DNA of 64,000 nt from Thiotrichaceae bacterium (GTDB lineage: Bacteria > Pseudomonadota > Gammaproteobacteria > SZUA-140): NCBI GenBank assembly GCA_002401765.2, contig NVTY02000009.1, positions 6,240-70,239 of the forward strand. The letters are read 5' to 3'. Made by a program: the position numbers and the translations under genes. Shown one piece after another: positions 36,118-45,578 of the stretch. Within the stretch, counting starts at the first letter, position 1. Every line of letters starts with the position of its first letter. The notes under the pieces were generated by a model. That model saw nothing but the letters and a program-made list of their open reading frames with translations, did not search any database and was not told the origin of the DNA.

Positions 36118-36229
36118 CTACTCAGCTAACCCATGAAATCCTCCAGTTCAGCGTTAAAAAATGATCATTTTTCGCCTTGCACCCGAAGGGCATAAAGAAA
36201 CTGGCAGATTTCATGGGCGACCTGAGCAG
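36118..36229. repeat. Imperfect 31-bp inverted repeat within the gsp operon
   Basis: 36118-36148 is the imperfect reverse complement of 36199-36229 (core CCATGAAATC / GATTTCATGG and CCAGTT / AACTGG). The 50-base loop contains AATGATCATT. It fills most of the gspF-gspG gap, the only long gap in the operon. It is a MITE-like insertion or a processing/attenuation hairpin. Confidence 0.55.
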
Positions 36230-36293
36230 TCACATGATTTAATGGTGCAGTGACTTGGAACCCAATTAAAGAAAGAGAGACAGGAAGGTTTAG

Positions 36294-36707
36294 ATGAAAA
36301 TATCAAGAGACAACAGACGCAAGGCAGTCCGTGGTTTTACCCTGATTGAAGTACTGGTGGTGATTGTTATCCTCGGTATTCTTGCGTCGTTTGTGGTGCC
36401 TAATATTATGAATAAGCCGGGGCAGGCGAAGATCACCAAGGCTAAGTCTGACGTGCGCGCCATTGAAAGCGCATTGAACATGTACAAGCTAGAAAATCAT
36501 GACTATCCCGGTACCGATGAGGGGCTGGAGGCACTGGTCGGTAACGAGTTACCGCGCCTGCCGACAGACCCGTGGGATAACGCCTATTTTTACCTATATC
36601 CAGGAGAGAATGGCGCGATTGATGTCTATTCACTGGGGCGTGATGGCGCGCAGGGCGGTGAAGGTGAAGATGCCGATGTCGGTAACTGGAACCTCAGCGG
36701 CAATTAA
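36294..36707 (+). CDS. gspG: Major pseudopilin GspG
   Basis: The main subunit of the pseudopilus. 137 residues with the prepilin cleavage site RGFTLIEVLVV (Glu+5 present), a conserved DYPGTDEGLEALV and the calcium-site region LGRDGAQGGEGEDADVGNW. It needs the prepilin peptidase GspO/PilD, which is not in this window. Confidence 0.96.
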   Translation: MKISRDNRRKAVRGFTLIEVLVVIVILGILASFVVPNIMNKPGQAKITKAKSDVRAIESALNMYKLENHDYPGTDEGLEALVGNELPRLPTDPWDNAYFYLYPGENGAIDVYSLGRDGAQGGEGEDADVGNWNLSGN

Positions 36708-36722
36708 GCCTTACGCCAGTTT

Positions 36723-37283
36723 ATGAAGCAGTTGCCCGCATCTCGCTGTAGCCGCCGACGTGCTGCGGGTTTTACCTTAATTGAACTGATGGTGGTGGCG
36801 TTGATTATCGGCATCACCCTCACCTATGTGGTAGTAGGGTTTGACCGTGACGTGGATGATGAGGTGCAGACCGAGGCGCAACGCCTCGCTGCGTTAGTCA
36901 CGTTGGCGGCACAGGAGTCGGTGCTGCACGGCAAAGAGCATGCGCTGGAGTTTGGCCATGATCGCTATCAATTTCTGATATTAAATGATGAGACCGGCCA
37001 GTGGCAGACACCGCAGGATGACGACATGCTGCGCGAGCGCAAGCTGCCCAAAGGTATCTATCTGGAGCTCTATCTCGAAGGGCATGAGTTTGCATTTGAG
37101 GACGAGGTTGCGGCCTCATCCACAGATGAAGAGGAAGAGCTGCAGTCGATTGGGCCGCGGGTCTATATGTTGTCTAGCGGTGAGATGAGCCCCTTTGAAG
37201 CAGAGCTGCGCCATGAAGATGGCGAGGCACGCTTTGTGGTGAAGGCAGGGATTACCGGCAAGGTTGAGATAGAGCAGCAATGA
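36723..37283 (+). CDS. gspH: Minor pseudopilin GspH
   Basis: 186 residues with prepilin motif AAGFTLIELMVVALIIG and the GspH-type LAALVTLAAQESVLHGKEHALEF. It starts 15 bases after gspG and overlaps gspI by four bases. Confidence 0.92.
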   Translation: MKQLPASRCSRRRAAGFTLIELMVVALIIGITLTYVVVGFDRDVDDEVQTEAQRLAALVTLAAQESVLHGKEHALEFGHDRYQFLILNDETGQWQTPQDDDMLRERKLPKGIYLELYLEGHEFAFEDEVAASSTDEEEELQSIGPRVYMLSSGEMSPFEAELRHEDGEARFVVKAGITGKVEIEQQ

Positions 37284-37678
37284 TGAGCACACATGCCCAC
37301 CAACAGCGATTAAAACGCGCGCGCGGTTTCACCCTGTTAGAGGTAATGGTGGCGCTGGCGGTGATTGCGATTGGTCTCGGTGCGGTGATTACCGAGGCGA
37401 GCCGCAACATCAGTAACGCCACATTGCTGGAGGCTAAGACACTGGGGCATTGGGTTGCGACCAATAAAGTGGTCGAAGTGCAAGTGTCGGGTGATTGGCC
37501 GCGCGCTGGTGAAGAGTCGGGCGATGTCGAGATGGCTGGGCGTGACTGGTACTGGACCACCATCGTGATCGACACCCTCGATGATCATGTTAAACGGATG
37601 GATGTAGAAGTGCGCACCGATGCGAGCAGCGAAAAGCCTATCGTGAAGGTGATCTCGTATCTGGGTAAACCGATATGA
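37280..37678 (+). CDS. gspI: Minor pseudopilin GspI
   Basis: 132 residues, prepilin motif ARGFTLLEVMVALAVIAIG and the family's LGHWVATNKVVEVQ. With GspJ and GspK it forms the tip that initiates the pseudopilus. Overlaps both neighbours by four bases. Confidence 0.92.
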   Translation: MMSTHAHQQRLKRARGFTLLEVMVALAVIAIGLGAVITEASRNISNATLLEAKTLGHWVATNKVVEVQVSGDWPRAGEESGDVEMAGRDWYWTTIVIDTLDDHVKRMDVEVRTDASSEKPIVKVISYLGKPI

Positions 37679-38316
37679 TGTGCCGGCGCAGTGCAGGCTT
37701 TACCTTGATAGAGCTACTGGTTGCAATGTCGATCTTTGCAGTGGTGGCGTTGATGGCCTATAGCGGGCTGGATATTGTGATGAAGGCGCGTAAACAGGGC
37801 GATGCACATTCCGTAAAGCTGGCCGCATTGCAGACCGCATTTGCCATCCTTGAGCGTGATATTGAGCAGGCGGTGAATCGTTCCATTCGTGATGATTTTG
37901 GTGATAACCAACCTCCGATGGTGGGGGATGATAAGGTGATAGAGTTTACCCGCACCGGGCGGCGTAACCCGGGTGGTTTTAGCCGCAGTAATTTGCAGCG
38001 CATCGCCTATGGTATTGAAGATGAACAGTTGATGCGTGCAAGCTGGCAGGTGTTGGATCGCGCACAGGATAGTGAGTACGCTTCCGGGCCGCTGCTTGAG
38101 GGGGTTGAGGCAATAAAGTTTAGCTACCTCGATGATCAATTAGAGTGGCAAAGTGAGTGGCCCGTGCGCAATCTAACGCAGCAAAATACAGCGCCGCCGG
38201 GCCTCCCAAAGGCGATCGAATTGATTATCGAAAGTGAGCAGTGGGGTGAGATTCGACGGGTCTTTCGTGTGGCGGGGATTAAGCCTGCAGCGCAGACCGC
38301 TGGTGGTGGCTCGTGA
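37675..38316 (+). CDS. gspJ: Minor pseudopilin GspJ
   Basis: 213 residues with prepilin motif SAGFTLIELLVAMSIFAV and LQTAFAILERDIEQAVNR typical of GspJ. It is part of the I-J-K tip complex, and the stop overlaps gspK. Confidence 0.93.
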   Translation: MMCRRSAGFTLIELLVAMSIFAVVALMAYSGLDIVMKARKQGDAHSVKLAALQTAFAILERDIEQAVNRSIRDDFGDNQPPMVGDDKVIEFTRTGRRNPGGFSRSNLQRIAYGIEDEQLMRASWQVLDRAQDSEYASGPLLEGVEAIKFSYLDDQLEWQSEWPVRNLTQQNTAPPGLPKAIELIIESEQWGEIRRVFRVAGIKPAAQTAGGGS

Positions 38317-39245
38317 TGGCGCGAAGATCGAAGCAGTCAGGCGCGGCGTTGATTACTGCGATATTAATTACGGCGATTGCGACGATTGCGGCAGTGTCGA
38401 TGGCCTCGCGTCAGCATCTCGATATTCGCCGCACCACCAATGTGATCGAATCATCGCAGGCCTACCTGTTTGCACTGGGTGCTGAGGAATGGGGCAAGCA
38501 GGTGTTGGTGCGAGACCGGCAGGATAATCAAATTGATCATTTGGAGGAGGAGTGGGCGATGATGTTGCCACCGATAGATGTTGAAGGTGGGCGTGTCGCG
38601 GGGCACATTGAAGACCTGCAGGGGCGCTTCAATCTCAACAACTTGGTGAAGGATAAACAGCCGAGCTCGTTGGACATGGATCGCTTGCAGCGTCTGTTGC
38701 AACAGCTGGGTCTTGATGAGAATCTGCGTTTTGCGATTCTGGACTGGATTGATGACGATGCGAATGTCAGTATTCCGGGTGGCGCAGAAGACTTTTCATA
38801 TCTGGGACTTGAACTACCTTACCGCACGCCTAATGCGATGATGGCGAGCACTAGTGAGTTGTTGTTGATTAACGGAATCTCTCGCGAGGTTTACGATACG
38901 TTATGGCCCCACGTCACGGTGTTGCCTGAATATACCGCTATCAATGTGAATACCGCTAGTGCGGAGGTATTAATGGCCGTTGTGAACGGTTTAACCCCAT
39001 CGGAAGCAGATGACTTAATTGATGCCCGCGTTCCCGACGGTTTTGCAACAGTGGGAGAGTTTGTTGGCCATGCTGCAGTTGCGGGACGATTGAGTGGGAA
39101 TGAAGGCCTCAGTGTCGAGACAAATTACTTTATAATAAACGCCGAGTCTGAATTTGGGCGCGGCCGCACAAGCCTGTATAGTTTGGTGGTGAGAGATAAT
39201 CAAGGAAACGTGGAAGTAGCCATGCGCGCACAGGGTGTCTATTAA
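38313..39245 (+). CDS. gspK: Minor pseudopilin GspK
   Basis: 310 residues. The prepilin-like start (QSGAALITAILITAIATIAAV) lacks Glu+5, as expected for the tip subunit GspK. FILDWIDDD-like sequence (FAILDWIDDDANV) and INVNTASAEVLMAV mark the family's helical insert. Stop and gspL start share one base. Confidence 0.94.
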   Translation: MMARRSKQSGAALITAILITAIATIAAVSMASRQHLDIRRTTNVIESSQAYLFALGAEEWGKQVLVRDRQDNQIDHLEEEWAMMLPPIDVEGGRVAGHIEDLQGRFNLNNLVKDKQPSSLDMDRLQRLLQQLGLDENLRFAILDWIDDDANVSIPGGAEDFSYLGLELPYRTPNAMMASTSELLLINGISREVYDTLWPHVTVLPEYTAINVNTASAEVLMAVVNGLTPSEADDLIDARVPDGFATVGEFVGHAAVAGRLSGNEGLSVETNYFIINAESEFGRGRTSLYSLVVRDNQGNVEVAMRAQGVY

Positions 39246-40492
39246 TGCAGCCAAAGCTCTATATCCGGCTGACGAGTGATCGCGCGCCCGCGCTGCGCAC
39301 ACTGCTGGTGGCAGAAGATGGCACGCACGCGGCGTCACAGGAGACCGCGTTAAGTGAGCTGGCTGCACTGGCGAGTGGTTGTCGCGTGATTGTGATGGTA
39401 CCCACAACCGAATTATCGCTGATGTCGGCTGCGGTGCCGAGCCGCAACCGCCAGCGTATTTTGAGCGCAGTGCCCTATATTCTAGAAGATCAACTGGCAA
39501 GCGATGTTGAGCAGCTCCATTTTGTCATCGGCGTGCCCGATGCCAATGGGCAGGTGGCCACCGTGGTGGTCGAGCATCAGCAGATGGCGCAGTGGCTTGA
39601 GTTGCTGCGCAGCCATGGCGTTGAGCCGCATATGATTGTGGCGGATCTCTGTTGCCTGCCTGTCTCAGAGACGCCGCAGTGGTCGCTGTTATTGGAGGGT
39701 GATACGGCATTGCTGAGCAGTGGCCATAACCGAGGCTTCGCGGTGGATCGCGATAACCTGATGTTGATGCTGCGCAGTGCGCTGCAGGCATGTGAACAAG
39801 CAGCAGACGCACCCGAGCAGTTATGCCTGCTGAGCAGTACTGGAGCCGCAGATGATCTGGCGCTGGTTGAAGAGCTGAGTGAATTCGATCTCGTTATCAG
39901 CCGTGAAGATGAAGCCGTTGATGCGCTGGCGCTGTTGGCGCAGGGGCTAGATGAAAAGCTGGCACTTAATTTATTACAGGGGCAATACAGTCGCCGCGAC
40001 CAGCTGGGCAAATTGTTACGCCCGTGGCGCGCTGCTGCTGCCATGTTAGTGACGCTGATGCTCTTTTCGGGCGGCATGACGGTGGTTGATTATTTTGCGT
40101 TACGCGGTGAGCAGGCGGCGCTGAAAAAACACATCGAACAGACCTACCTGGCATCCTGTCCAGGCGCAAAACGAATTGTGAACCCGAAGGCCCAGATGAC
40201 GCAGTGTCTTAAAAAACTACGTGGTGGTGGCGTGTCGAGTGATGACGGGCTGTTAGTGATGCTGTCATCCGTCGGTGATGCGCTGCAAGCAGCCAATGGG
40301 CTACAGTTGCAACGGATAAGCTATCGCAATGGACAGCTCGATATGGCACTGGCCATTGCCGATATTCAGGTGCTGGATCAATTGAAGCAGCGGATGATCA
40401 AAGACGCCGGACTGCAGGTCGAGATTCTTTCTGCGACCTCGCGCGATAACCGTGTTGAAGCGCGTCTGCAACTAAAAGGTAAAGGGGCATGA
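39245..40492 (+). CDS. gspL: Type II secretion protein GspL
   Basis: It anchors GspE to the membrane. 415 residues: an actin-like cytoplasmic domain (AVPYILEDQLASDVEQLHF shown at about residues 79-97), one membrane helix near 260-283 and a periplasmic ferredoxin-like domain. One-base overlap with gspK and four-base overlap with gspM. Confidence 0.9.
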   Translation: MQPKLYIRLTSDRAPALRTLLVAEDGTHAASQETALSELAALASGCRVIVMVPTTELSLMSAAVPSRNRQRILSAVPYILEDQLASDVEQLHFVIGVPDANGQVATVVVEHQQMAQWLELLRSHGVEPHMIVADLCCLPVSETPQWSLLLEGDTALLSSGHNRGFAVDRDNLMLMLRSALQACEQAADAPEQLCLLSSTGAADDLALVEELSEFDLVISREDEAVDALALLAQGLDEKLALNLLQGQYSRRDQLGKLLRPWRAAAAMLVTLMLFSGGMTVVDYFALRGEQAALKKHIEQTYLASCPGAKRIVNPKAQMTQCLKKLRGGGVSSDDGLLVMLSSVGDALQAANGLQLQRISYRNGQLDMALAIADIQVLDQLKQRMIKDAGLQVEILSATSRDNRVEARLQLKGKGA

Positions 40493-40974
40493 AGGCGTGG
40501 TTCGCCACACTGAGCCCTCGTGAGCGCATCATTGTCGCGGCTGGTGGCGGCCTGTTAATCATGGCGTTGTTGATTGGCAGTTGGCTCTCATTTGTGGACG
40601 ATGTAGAGCGCATGCGCGAGGTGGTGAGTGAGCAGCGTGTGGCGAGTCAATGGATGGAATCAGCGGCGCAAGAGGCACTAATGCTGCGCAAAGGCGGAAA
40701 TCAAAAGCGGGTTGCAAATAATGGTGCATCGCTCTTGTCGCTGGTGGATCAAACCGCCAAGCGCAGCGGACTGGGTGGCGCGATAACAAGGATAGAGCCG
40801 GATGGCAGCGACAAGGTGCGGATTCGTCTTGAACGGGTTAACTTCGATAAAATGATGCGCTGGCTAGAAGCGTTGCAAACAAAACATGTGGTATCGATTG
40901 ATAGCATCACCATCGACCAGCATCAGGATAATGGCTTGGCCAATGTGCGCCTTTCATTAAAAGGTGCAAGATGA
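40489..40974 (+). CDS. gspM: Type II secretion protein GspM
   Basis: 161 residues: the N-terminal LSPRERIIVAAGGGLLIMAL with one membrane helix, then a periplasmic domain ending in a ferredoxin-like fold (NFDKMMRWLEALQTKHVV). It stabilises GspL. Overlaps both neighbours. Confidence 0.92.
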   Translation: MKAWFATLSPRERIIVAAGGGLLIMALLIGSWLSFVDDVERMREVVSEQRVASQWMESAAQEALMLRKGGNQKRVANNGASLLSLVDQTAKRSGLGGAITRIEPDGSDKVRIRLERVNFDKMMRWLEALQTKHVVSIDSITIDQHQDNGLANVRLSLKGAR

Positions 40975-41756
40975 ATAAAAAGAAAATTGCGCTATACAGT
41001 GCGTTAGCACTGGTTAGTTATTTGGTGTTTGTCGCAGTACAAACTCCGGCGGATCGCCTCTATGGGCTGGTTAAAGATAAACTGCCTGCGGTAAAGCTTT
41101 ATCAACTTGATGGCGCTATCTGGCAGGGGCGTGCTGCCCTGGCTACTGTTGGCCCAGGTGCAGAACGGCTGGAATCATTGCAGTGGGCGTTGCAGCCCGC
41201 CGCACTATTTCTTGGGCGCGCGCAGGCCGAGATAAGCTTTAAATATGATGAGCGCAATGTAGCGGCCACCGTGGGTCGAGATCTTCAGGGCTACTTTTTA
41301 AAAGATTTAAACGCTAGCCTGACTGCCGCTAGCGCCGAGAAATTTGCGCCACAGCTCGCGATAGGGCTTAAAGGCCTTTTTAAGATTGAGTTAGACGAGG
41401 TGTCTGTGGTGGCTGGGCAGTTGAACAATGTCACAGGAAAGCTCGTCTGGCGTGATGCAGGCGTCGACCTAAACAATACCTCTTTCGGTAATTTTGAAGC
41501 GCTATTAACGACAGTGGATGGCACCATCAACGGTGTGGTACGTGACCTTGATGGGCCGATGAAAGTGAATGGTACTTTGATTTTACAGCCAACAGGTGAA
41601 TATGTCTTTGCGGGTACAGTCGAGCTGCGTGATAAAAATCGCAATGATCTGCGTCAGGGGCTACGCTTTATCGGCACGCCAAACCCCAAGGGGGTCTACA
41701 CCATTAAGTATCAGGGCCAGTTACCCATGAGTAGTTTGGCTGCGATTTCAGGTTAA
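40971..41756 (+). CDS. gspN: Type II secretion protein GspN
   Basis: 261 residues: an N-terminal helix (SALALVSYLVFVAVQTPADRL begins at residue 9; 21 residues abbreviated) and a beta-rich periplasmic body (LDGAIWQGRAAL; LPMSSLAAISG) typical of the accessory GspN. It ends the gsp gene string; gspO is absent, so the prepilin peptidase is encoded elsewhere. Confidence 0.9.
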   Translation: MNKKKIALYSALALVSYLVFVAVQTPADRLYGLVKDKLPAVKLYQLDGAIWQGRAALATVGPGAERLESLQWALQPAALFLGRAQAEISFKYDERNVAATVGRDLQGYFLKDLNASLTAASAEKFAPQLAIGLKGLFKIELDEVSVVAGQLNNVTGKLVWRDAGVDLNNTSFGNFEALLTTVDGTINGVVRDLDGPMKVNGTLILQPTGEYVFAGTVELRDKNRNDLRQGLRFIGTPNPKGVYTIKYQGQLPMSSLAAISG

Positions 41757-41764
41757 AACGTTTC

Positions 41765-42352
41765 ATGACAATAGCGCATAAAAATGGACTGGCGAGACTG
41801 GGCCGCGTAGCCAGTGGCATTGAGTGTTTTGGTGAGTACAGTGGCCGCTGCGTCTCCTGGTTAACATTGGCATTGGTGCTGCTGGTCAGTTATGACGTCA
41901 CGATGCGTTACCTTTTTCAAGCTGGCTCCGTCGCACTGCAGGAGCTAGAGTGGCATATCTTCGCGCTGATCTTTCTATTGGGCGCCGCCTATACCTTAAA
42001 GCGAGATGAGCATGTGCGGGTAGACCTACTCTATCACGCACGCTGGATGAGTGAGCGTCGGCGCGCCTGGGTCGATCTATTCGGTACGCTCTTTTTTCTA
42101 CTGCCATTTTGCATCTTGATCATTGTGAGCGCATGGCCCTTTGTCGAAAACGCATACGAGTTGAATGAACATTCGCCAGATCCCGGCGGCCTGCCTTATC
42201 GTTACCTCATCAAGATGATGATCCCACTCTGCTTTGTGTTATTAGCGGTACAAGGTGTCGCGACCATCATTCGCAGTGTGCAGAAGATTATCGTAGGTAA
42301 AGCGGACGCGGATGCCAGCACGCATAAAGCTTCGCAGGAGCAAGACCGCTAA
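41765..42352 (+). CDS. dctQ: TRAP transporter small permease (DctQ type)
   Basis: 195 residues and four helices with YDVTMRYLF, LQELEWHIFALIFLLGAAY and EHVRVDLLY, the DctQ signature. It pairs with the large permease that follows, whose start overlaps its stop. The usual substrate-binding DctP is missing nearby, so the substrate cannot be inferred. It begins 8 bases after gspN and may be read through from the gsp operon. Confidence 0.93.
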   Translation: MTIAHKNGLARLGRVASGIECFGEYSGRCVSWLTLALVLLVSYDVTMRYLFQAGSVALQELEWHIFALIFLLGAAYTLKRDEHVRVDLLYHARWMSERRRAWVDLFGTLFFLLPFCILIIVSAWPFVENAYELNEHSPDPGGLPYRYLIKMMIPLCFVLLAVQGVATIIRSVQKIIVGKADADASTHKASQEQDR

Positions 42353-43692
42353 TGGAGATGGAAGTCTGGGCGTTGATTATGTTCGGCGTGGTGATCGCTG
42401 CGCTAATGATTGGTTTTCCGGTCGCCTTTACCCTCGGCGCGGTGTCGATGGTATTTGGTAGCATCTTTCTTGGCTTTCAATTTTTCGAGCTACTGCCGAT
42501 GCGCATCTGGGGGGTGATGACCAACTTCACCCTGCTCGCCGTACCGCTGTTTATCTTTATGGGGATCATGCTGGAGAAATCCGGCATTGCCGAAGAGCTG
42601 CTGGAGACCATGGCGATGTTATTTGGCCGTGTGCGCGGCGGCCTTGCGGTCTCGATTGTGATCGTGGGTGCACTACTCGCAGCGACCACGGGCGTGGTCG
42701 GTGCAACCGTAGTAGCGATGGGCGTGATTGCACTGCCGGCGTTATTAAAACATGGTTATCGTACTGAACTTGCCACCGGCACCATTGCCGCTTCCGGTAC
42801 CTTAGGGCAGATCATTCCGCCTAGCATTGTATTGATCTTGTTGGCGGATGTGATTGGTGTACCGGTCGGTCAACTCTTTGCCGGTGCGGTAGTGCCGGGA
42901 TTTTTATTGATCGTCTTATTTATCGTTTTCATCATGATTGTTGCGTGGCGTAAGCCGGCGTATGCCCCTGCAATTGATGTAAAAAAACTACAGGCTGAGC
43001 GTGGTGATAGCAGCCTGTTGGTGGCCGTTATTACCAGTCTAATACCCCCGTTACTACTGGTGGTGGCGGTATTGGGCTCGATCTTTTTTGGTATTGCATC
43101 ACCCACTGAATCCGCTGCGGTTGGTGCATTAGGGGCGATGATATTAGCGATCTTGCGCCGTCGCCTGACGATGCCTAAGCTGCAAGGCACCATGCGTCAA
43201 ACCACACGCATGACCAGCATGGTATTTTTAATTCTGATCGGTGCGACCACCTTTGGTCTGGTTTTTCGCGGCATGGGTGGTGATATGTTGGTCGAAGACC
43301 TGATGATGGAGCTACCCGGCGGGGTGTGGGGCTTTCTATTGGTCAGCATGCTGGTTGTCTTTATACTGGGTTTCTTTTTAGACTTTATCGAAATCTGTTT
43401 TGTGGTGGTACCGATCATCGCCCCGATTGCGATCATGATGGATATCGACCCCATCTGGTTTGCCATCCTGATTGCGATGAACCTACAGACCTCATTTCTC
43501 ACCCCGCCATTTGGCTTTTCACTCTTTTATCTCAAGGCGGTCGCGCCGCCGACGGTGAGGATCACACAGATCTATCGCGGGGTCGTGCCGTTTATCATCA
43601 TTCAATTGTCAGTATTAGGTTTGTTGATCGCCTTCCCGGATGTTGTAACATGGTTACCTCAGCTAATGGATGAGATGCAAGGGTTTGGTTAA
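42352..43692 (+). CDS. dctM: TRAP transporter large permease (DctM type)
   Basis: 446 residues and about 12 helices, with the family motifs FVVPIIAP (CFVVVPIIAPIAI), ATTGVVGATVVAMG, GTLGQIIPPSIVLIL and TSFLTPPFGFSLFYLK. It transports small acids using a sodium or proton gradient together with DctQ and an external binding protein. Confidence 0.95.
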   Translation: MEMEVWALIMFGVVIAALMIGFPVAFTLGAVSMVFGSIFLGFQFFELLPMRIWGVMTNFTLLAVPLFIFMGIMLEKSGIAEELLETMAMLFGRVRGGLAVSIVIVGALLAATTGVVGATVVAMGVIALPALLKHGYRTELATGTIAASGTLGQIIPPSIVLILLADVIGVPVGQLFAGAVVPGFLLIVLFIVFIMIVAWRKPAYAPAIDVKKLQAERGDSSLLVAVITSLIPPLLLVVAVLGSIFFGIASPTESAAVGALGAMILAILRRRLTMPKLQGTMRQTTRMTSMVFLILIGATTFGLVFRGMGGDMLVEDLMMELPGGVWGFLLVSMLVVFILGFFLDFIEICFVVVPIIAPIAIMMDIDPIWFAILIAMNLQTSFLTPPFGFSLFYLKAVAPPTVRITQIYRGVVPFIIIQLSVLGLLIAFPDVVTWLPQLMDEMQGFG

Positions 43693-43738
43693 TGGCCGTT
43701 GCCTATTTCAAATGGATGATAATCAGGAGTAATGCTTG

Positions 43739-44011
43739 ATGACAACTGAAGAAGAGAAAAAAGACAAACCCGTAACGCAGGCAGATCGCCTCGTTTTTAC
43801 GGGTCTGAAAGGCGCACTTGTTGTGACTGTCTTTCTATTCACGCCGCTGCTAGGCATATTACTCAATGCGATTGGAATGGGCTCTATGGCCGCGTTCATG
43901 AATGCCTTAATGCTTCCATTACTGTTTTTCTGTTTTGGTATGATGGGATATGGCATGTGGCAAAAAAAGATGAAGGAGATGCAAGATAAGCATGACTCGG
44001 AGGATAAGTGA
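43739..44011 (+). CDS. Small hypothetical membrane protein
   Basis: 90 residues from ATG 43739 (AGGAG at 43725-43729). Two hydrophobic helices (GALVVTVFLFTPLLGILL and LMLPLLFFCFGMMGYGMW) lie between charged ends. It follows the TRAP genes by 46 bases and may be in the same transcript. No family recognised. Confidence 0.65.
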   Translation: MTTEEEKKDKPVTQADRLVFTGLKGALVVTVFLFTPLLGILLNAIGMGSMAAFMNALMLPLLFFCFGMMGYGMWQKKMKEMQDKHDSEDK

Positions 44012-44048
44012 CGGATGCAGGGCGCCTGAAACCTTCTTTGTTACGAAG

Positions 44049-45044
44049 TCAGAATAGCTCGACATCATCTCTAGCCGGTCGCTGTGTTACCTGAATCTTA
44101 TTTTCTGCTAACAACTGGTTGTAACAGCGAACCTGGTTACGACCATTTTCCTTGATGTAATAGAGCGCATTATCTGCCCGGCGCAGTACTTCAGAGGGGA
44201 CGGTTTGATTGGCAATTTCTTCATAGCCAATGCTAACGGTGATATTACCCACTTGCGGAAATGGGTAGTCGCCAACCTTATTATGAAAACGACCCAGTGC
44301 TATTTCGGCCCCTGCGTGGTCTGTATTGTGCAAAATGACCACAAACTTTTCACCACCGAAACGAAAAAGTTGGTCATAATTTCGGAAAGAGCTGCGCATA
44401 ATATTGGCCAGTAGTAGCAACACCTCGTCACCATACAAATGACCATAGTTATCATTGACGCGTTTAAAAAAATCAATATCGATCACCGCCAGCCAGTTAC
44501 TGCTTTTGTTGTCAATGTCACGGCGATTGTTTTTATTGTCCTTATTGTTATCGAAGGCAGTGGTTTTGGTTTTCCACTCGGTAATCAGCTGGTCGAGGCC
44601 GCGGTCAAAGGTACGTCTGTTGAGCAAGCCTGTGAGCGTGTCATATTCACTTGCATTTAATAACTTAAGGTAGTTCCGATAGATCTGAAAGTAATACATG
44701 ATCAACTTTTCATTGCCACGATGATCCGTTTCGCTACCCGATAGAATGAAAATACTAGCCACTTCATTGAGGTGGTTTAATATTGGTTGCAGAGAGAGTG
44801 ATTTTTCATCGCCAAGGCTAATCAACAGTGCTTCTTTTTTAAGCCGGCATTCTTCTAATTTTTCGACGATGGGTGAGTCTTTCTGTTCAGATGGGTGATC
44901 GGGTGGCAGCAGCTGAAGTTTATTGTTGACGACTTCTAGCGTTAAGGTGAACTTAGGCGAATTATATTCGTAGTGAATTTTGTAGCGTGCAGAACGGTTG
45001 ATATTTAGCAGCTTATAGAGTGCGCTGGCAAGGCTCGCTTCCAT
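44049..45044 (-). CDS. GGDEF-domain protein with altered active site (GGEKF)
   Basis: 331 residues: an unrecognised N-terminal sensory region and a C-terminal diguanylate-cyclase-like domain (LTGLLNRRTFDRGL; VIDIDFFKRVNDNYGHLYGDE). The A-site at 230-234 is GGEKF, not GG(D/E)EF, with Lys233 in place of the fourth-position acidic residue, so activity may be lost or reduced. The frame stays open upstream to about 45112 with family-like codons (IASIAEITQHSN) but no usual start codon there, so the true N-terminus may be longer or mutated. Confidence 0.85.
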   Translation of the reverse strand: MEASLASALYKLLNINRSARYKIHYEYNSPKFTLTLEVVNNKLQLLPPDHPSEQKDSPIVEKLEECRLKKEALLISLGDEKSLSLQPILNHLNEVASIFILSGSETDHRGNEKLIMYYFQIYRNYLKLLNASEYDTLTGLLNRRTFDRGLDQLITEWKTKTTAFDNNKDNKNNRRDIDNKSSNWLAVIDIDFFKRVNDNYGHLYGDEVLLLLANIMRSSFRNYDQLFRFGGEKFVVILHNTDHAGAEIALGRFHNKVGDYPFPQVGNITVSIGYEEIANQTVPSEVLRRADNALYYIKENGRNQVRCYNQLLAENKIQVTQRPARDDVELF

Positions 45045-45578
45045 CTCCGTACGGTTTGAGTGCTGAGTTATTTCCGCGATGGATGCTATGATATCATTGG
45101 AAGATATCCCTTCTCATGACGCTCTCTTTTCCATCGCAAACTTACCTTCTCTGCGGTTTCAGAAAATACTATCATGTCAGCTGGTCGCTGTTTTAAAATG
45201 GGCCATTAAGCTAGAATGACCGTGGGGATTTGCATGGCCAAGGGGCATTAAGGCCGTAACAGCAATGCAACCTCTCAAAGGTGAAAAATTGCATTTTAGC
45301 GCTCTCCTAACAATGCTCTGGCAGGTAAGGCGATGCTTTAATTTGAGGCGTGTCATACCATGTTGGGTGCTGGAGTGGAGTGGTCTGCGCCGGCTCAGCA
45401 TGGCAAAGATAGATGTATGTATTTTTCAGGTAAATTTATGAATTGTGACTGAGTGCAAAGAAATAGTCGCATGTTTAAAACTATCATCTCGCCGACTAGT
45501 TTTTGCTTGAAGGTTGGTTTATTTCTTTGTTGAATGAGCCAGATGCCATGTGGTTTTCTGTTTAAAGGGCGATTGTTA
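45045..45578. other. Intergenic, no gene seen
   Basis: It contains the upstream open part of the GGDEF frame (to about 45112) and an AT-rich stretch likely to hold the promoters of the two divergent genes. No repeat or RNA gene stood out. Confidence 0.4.
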
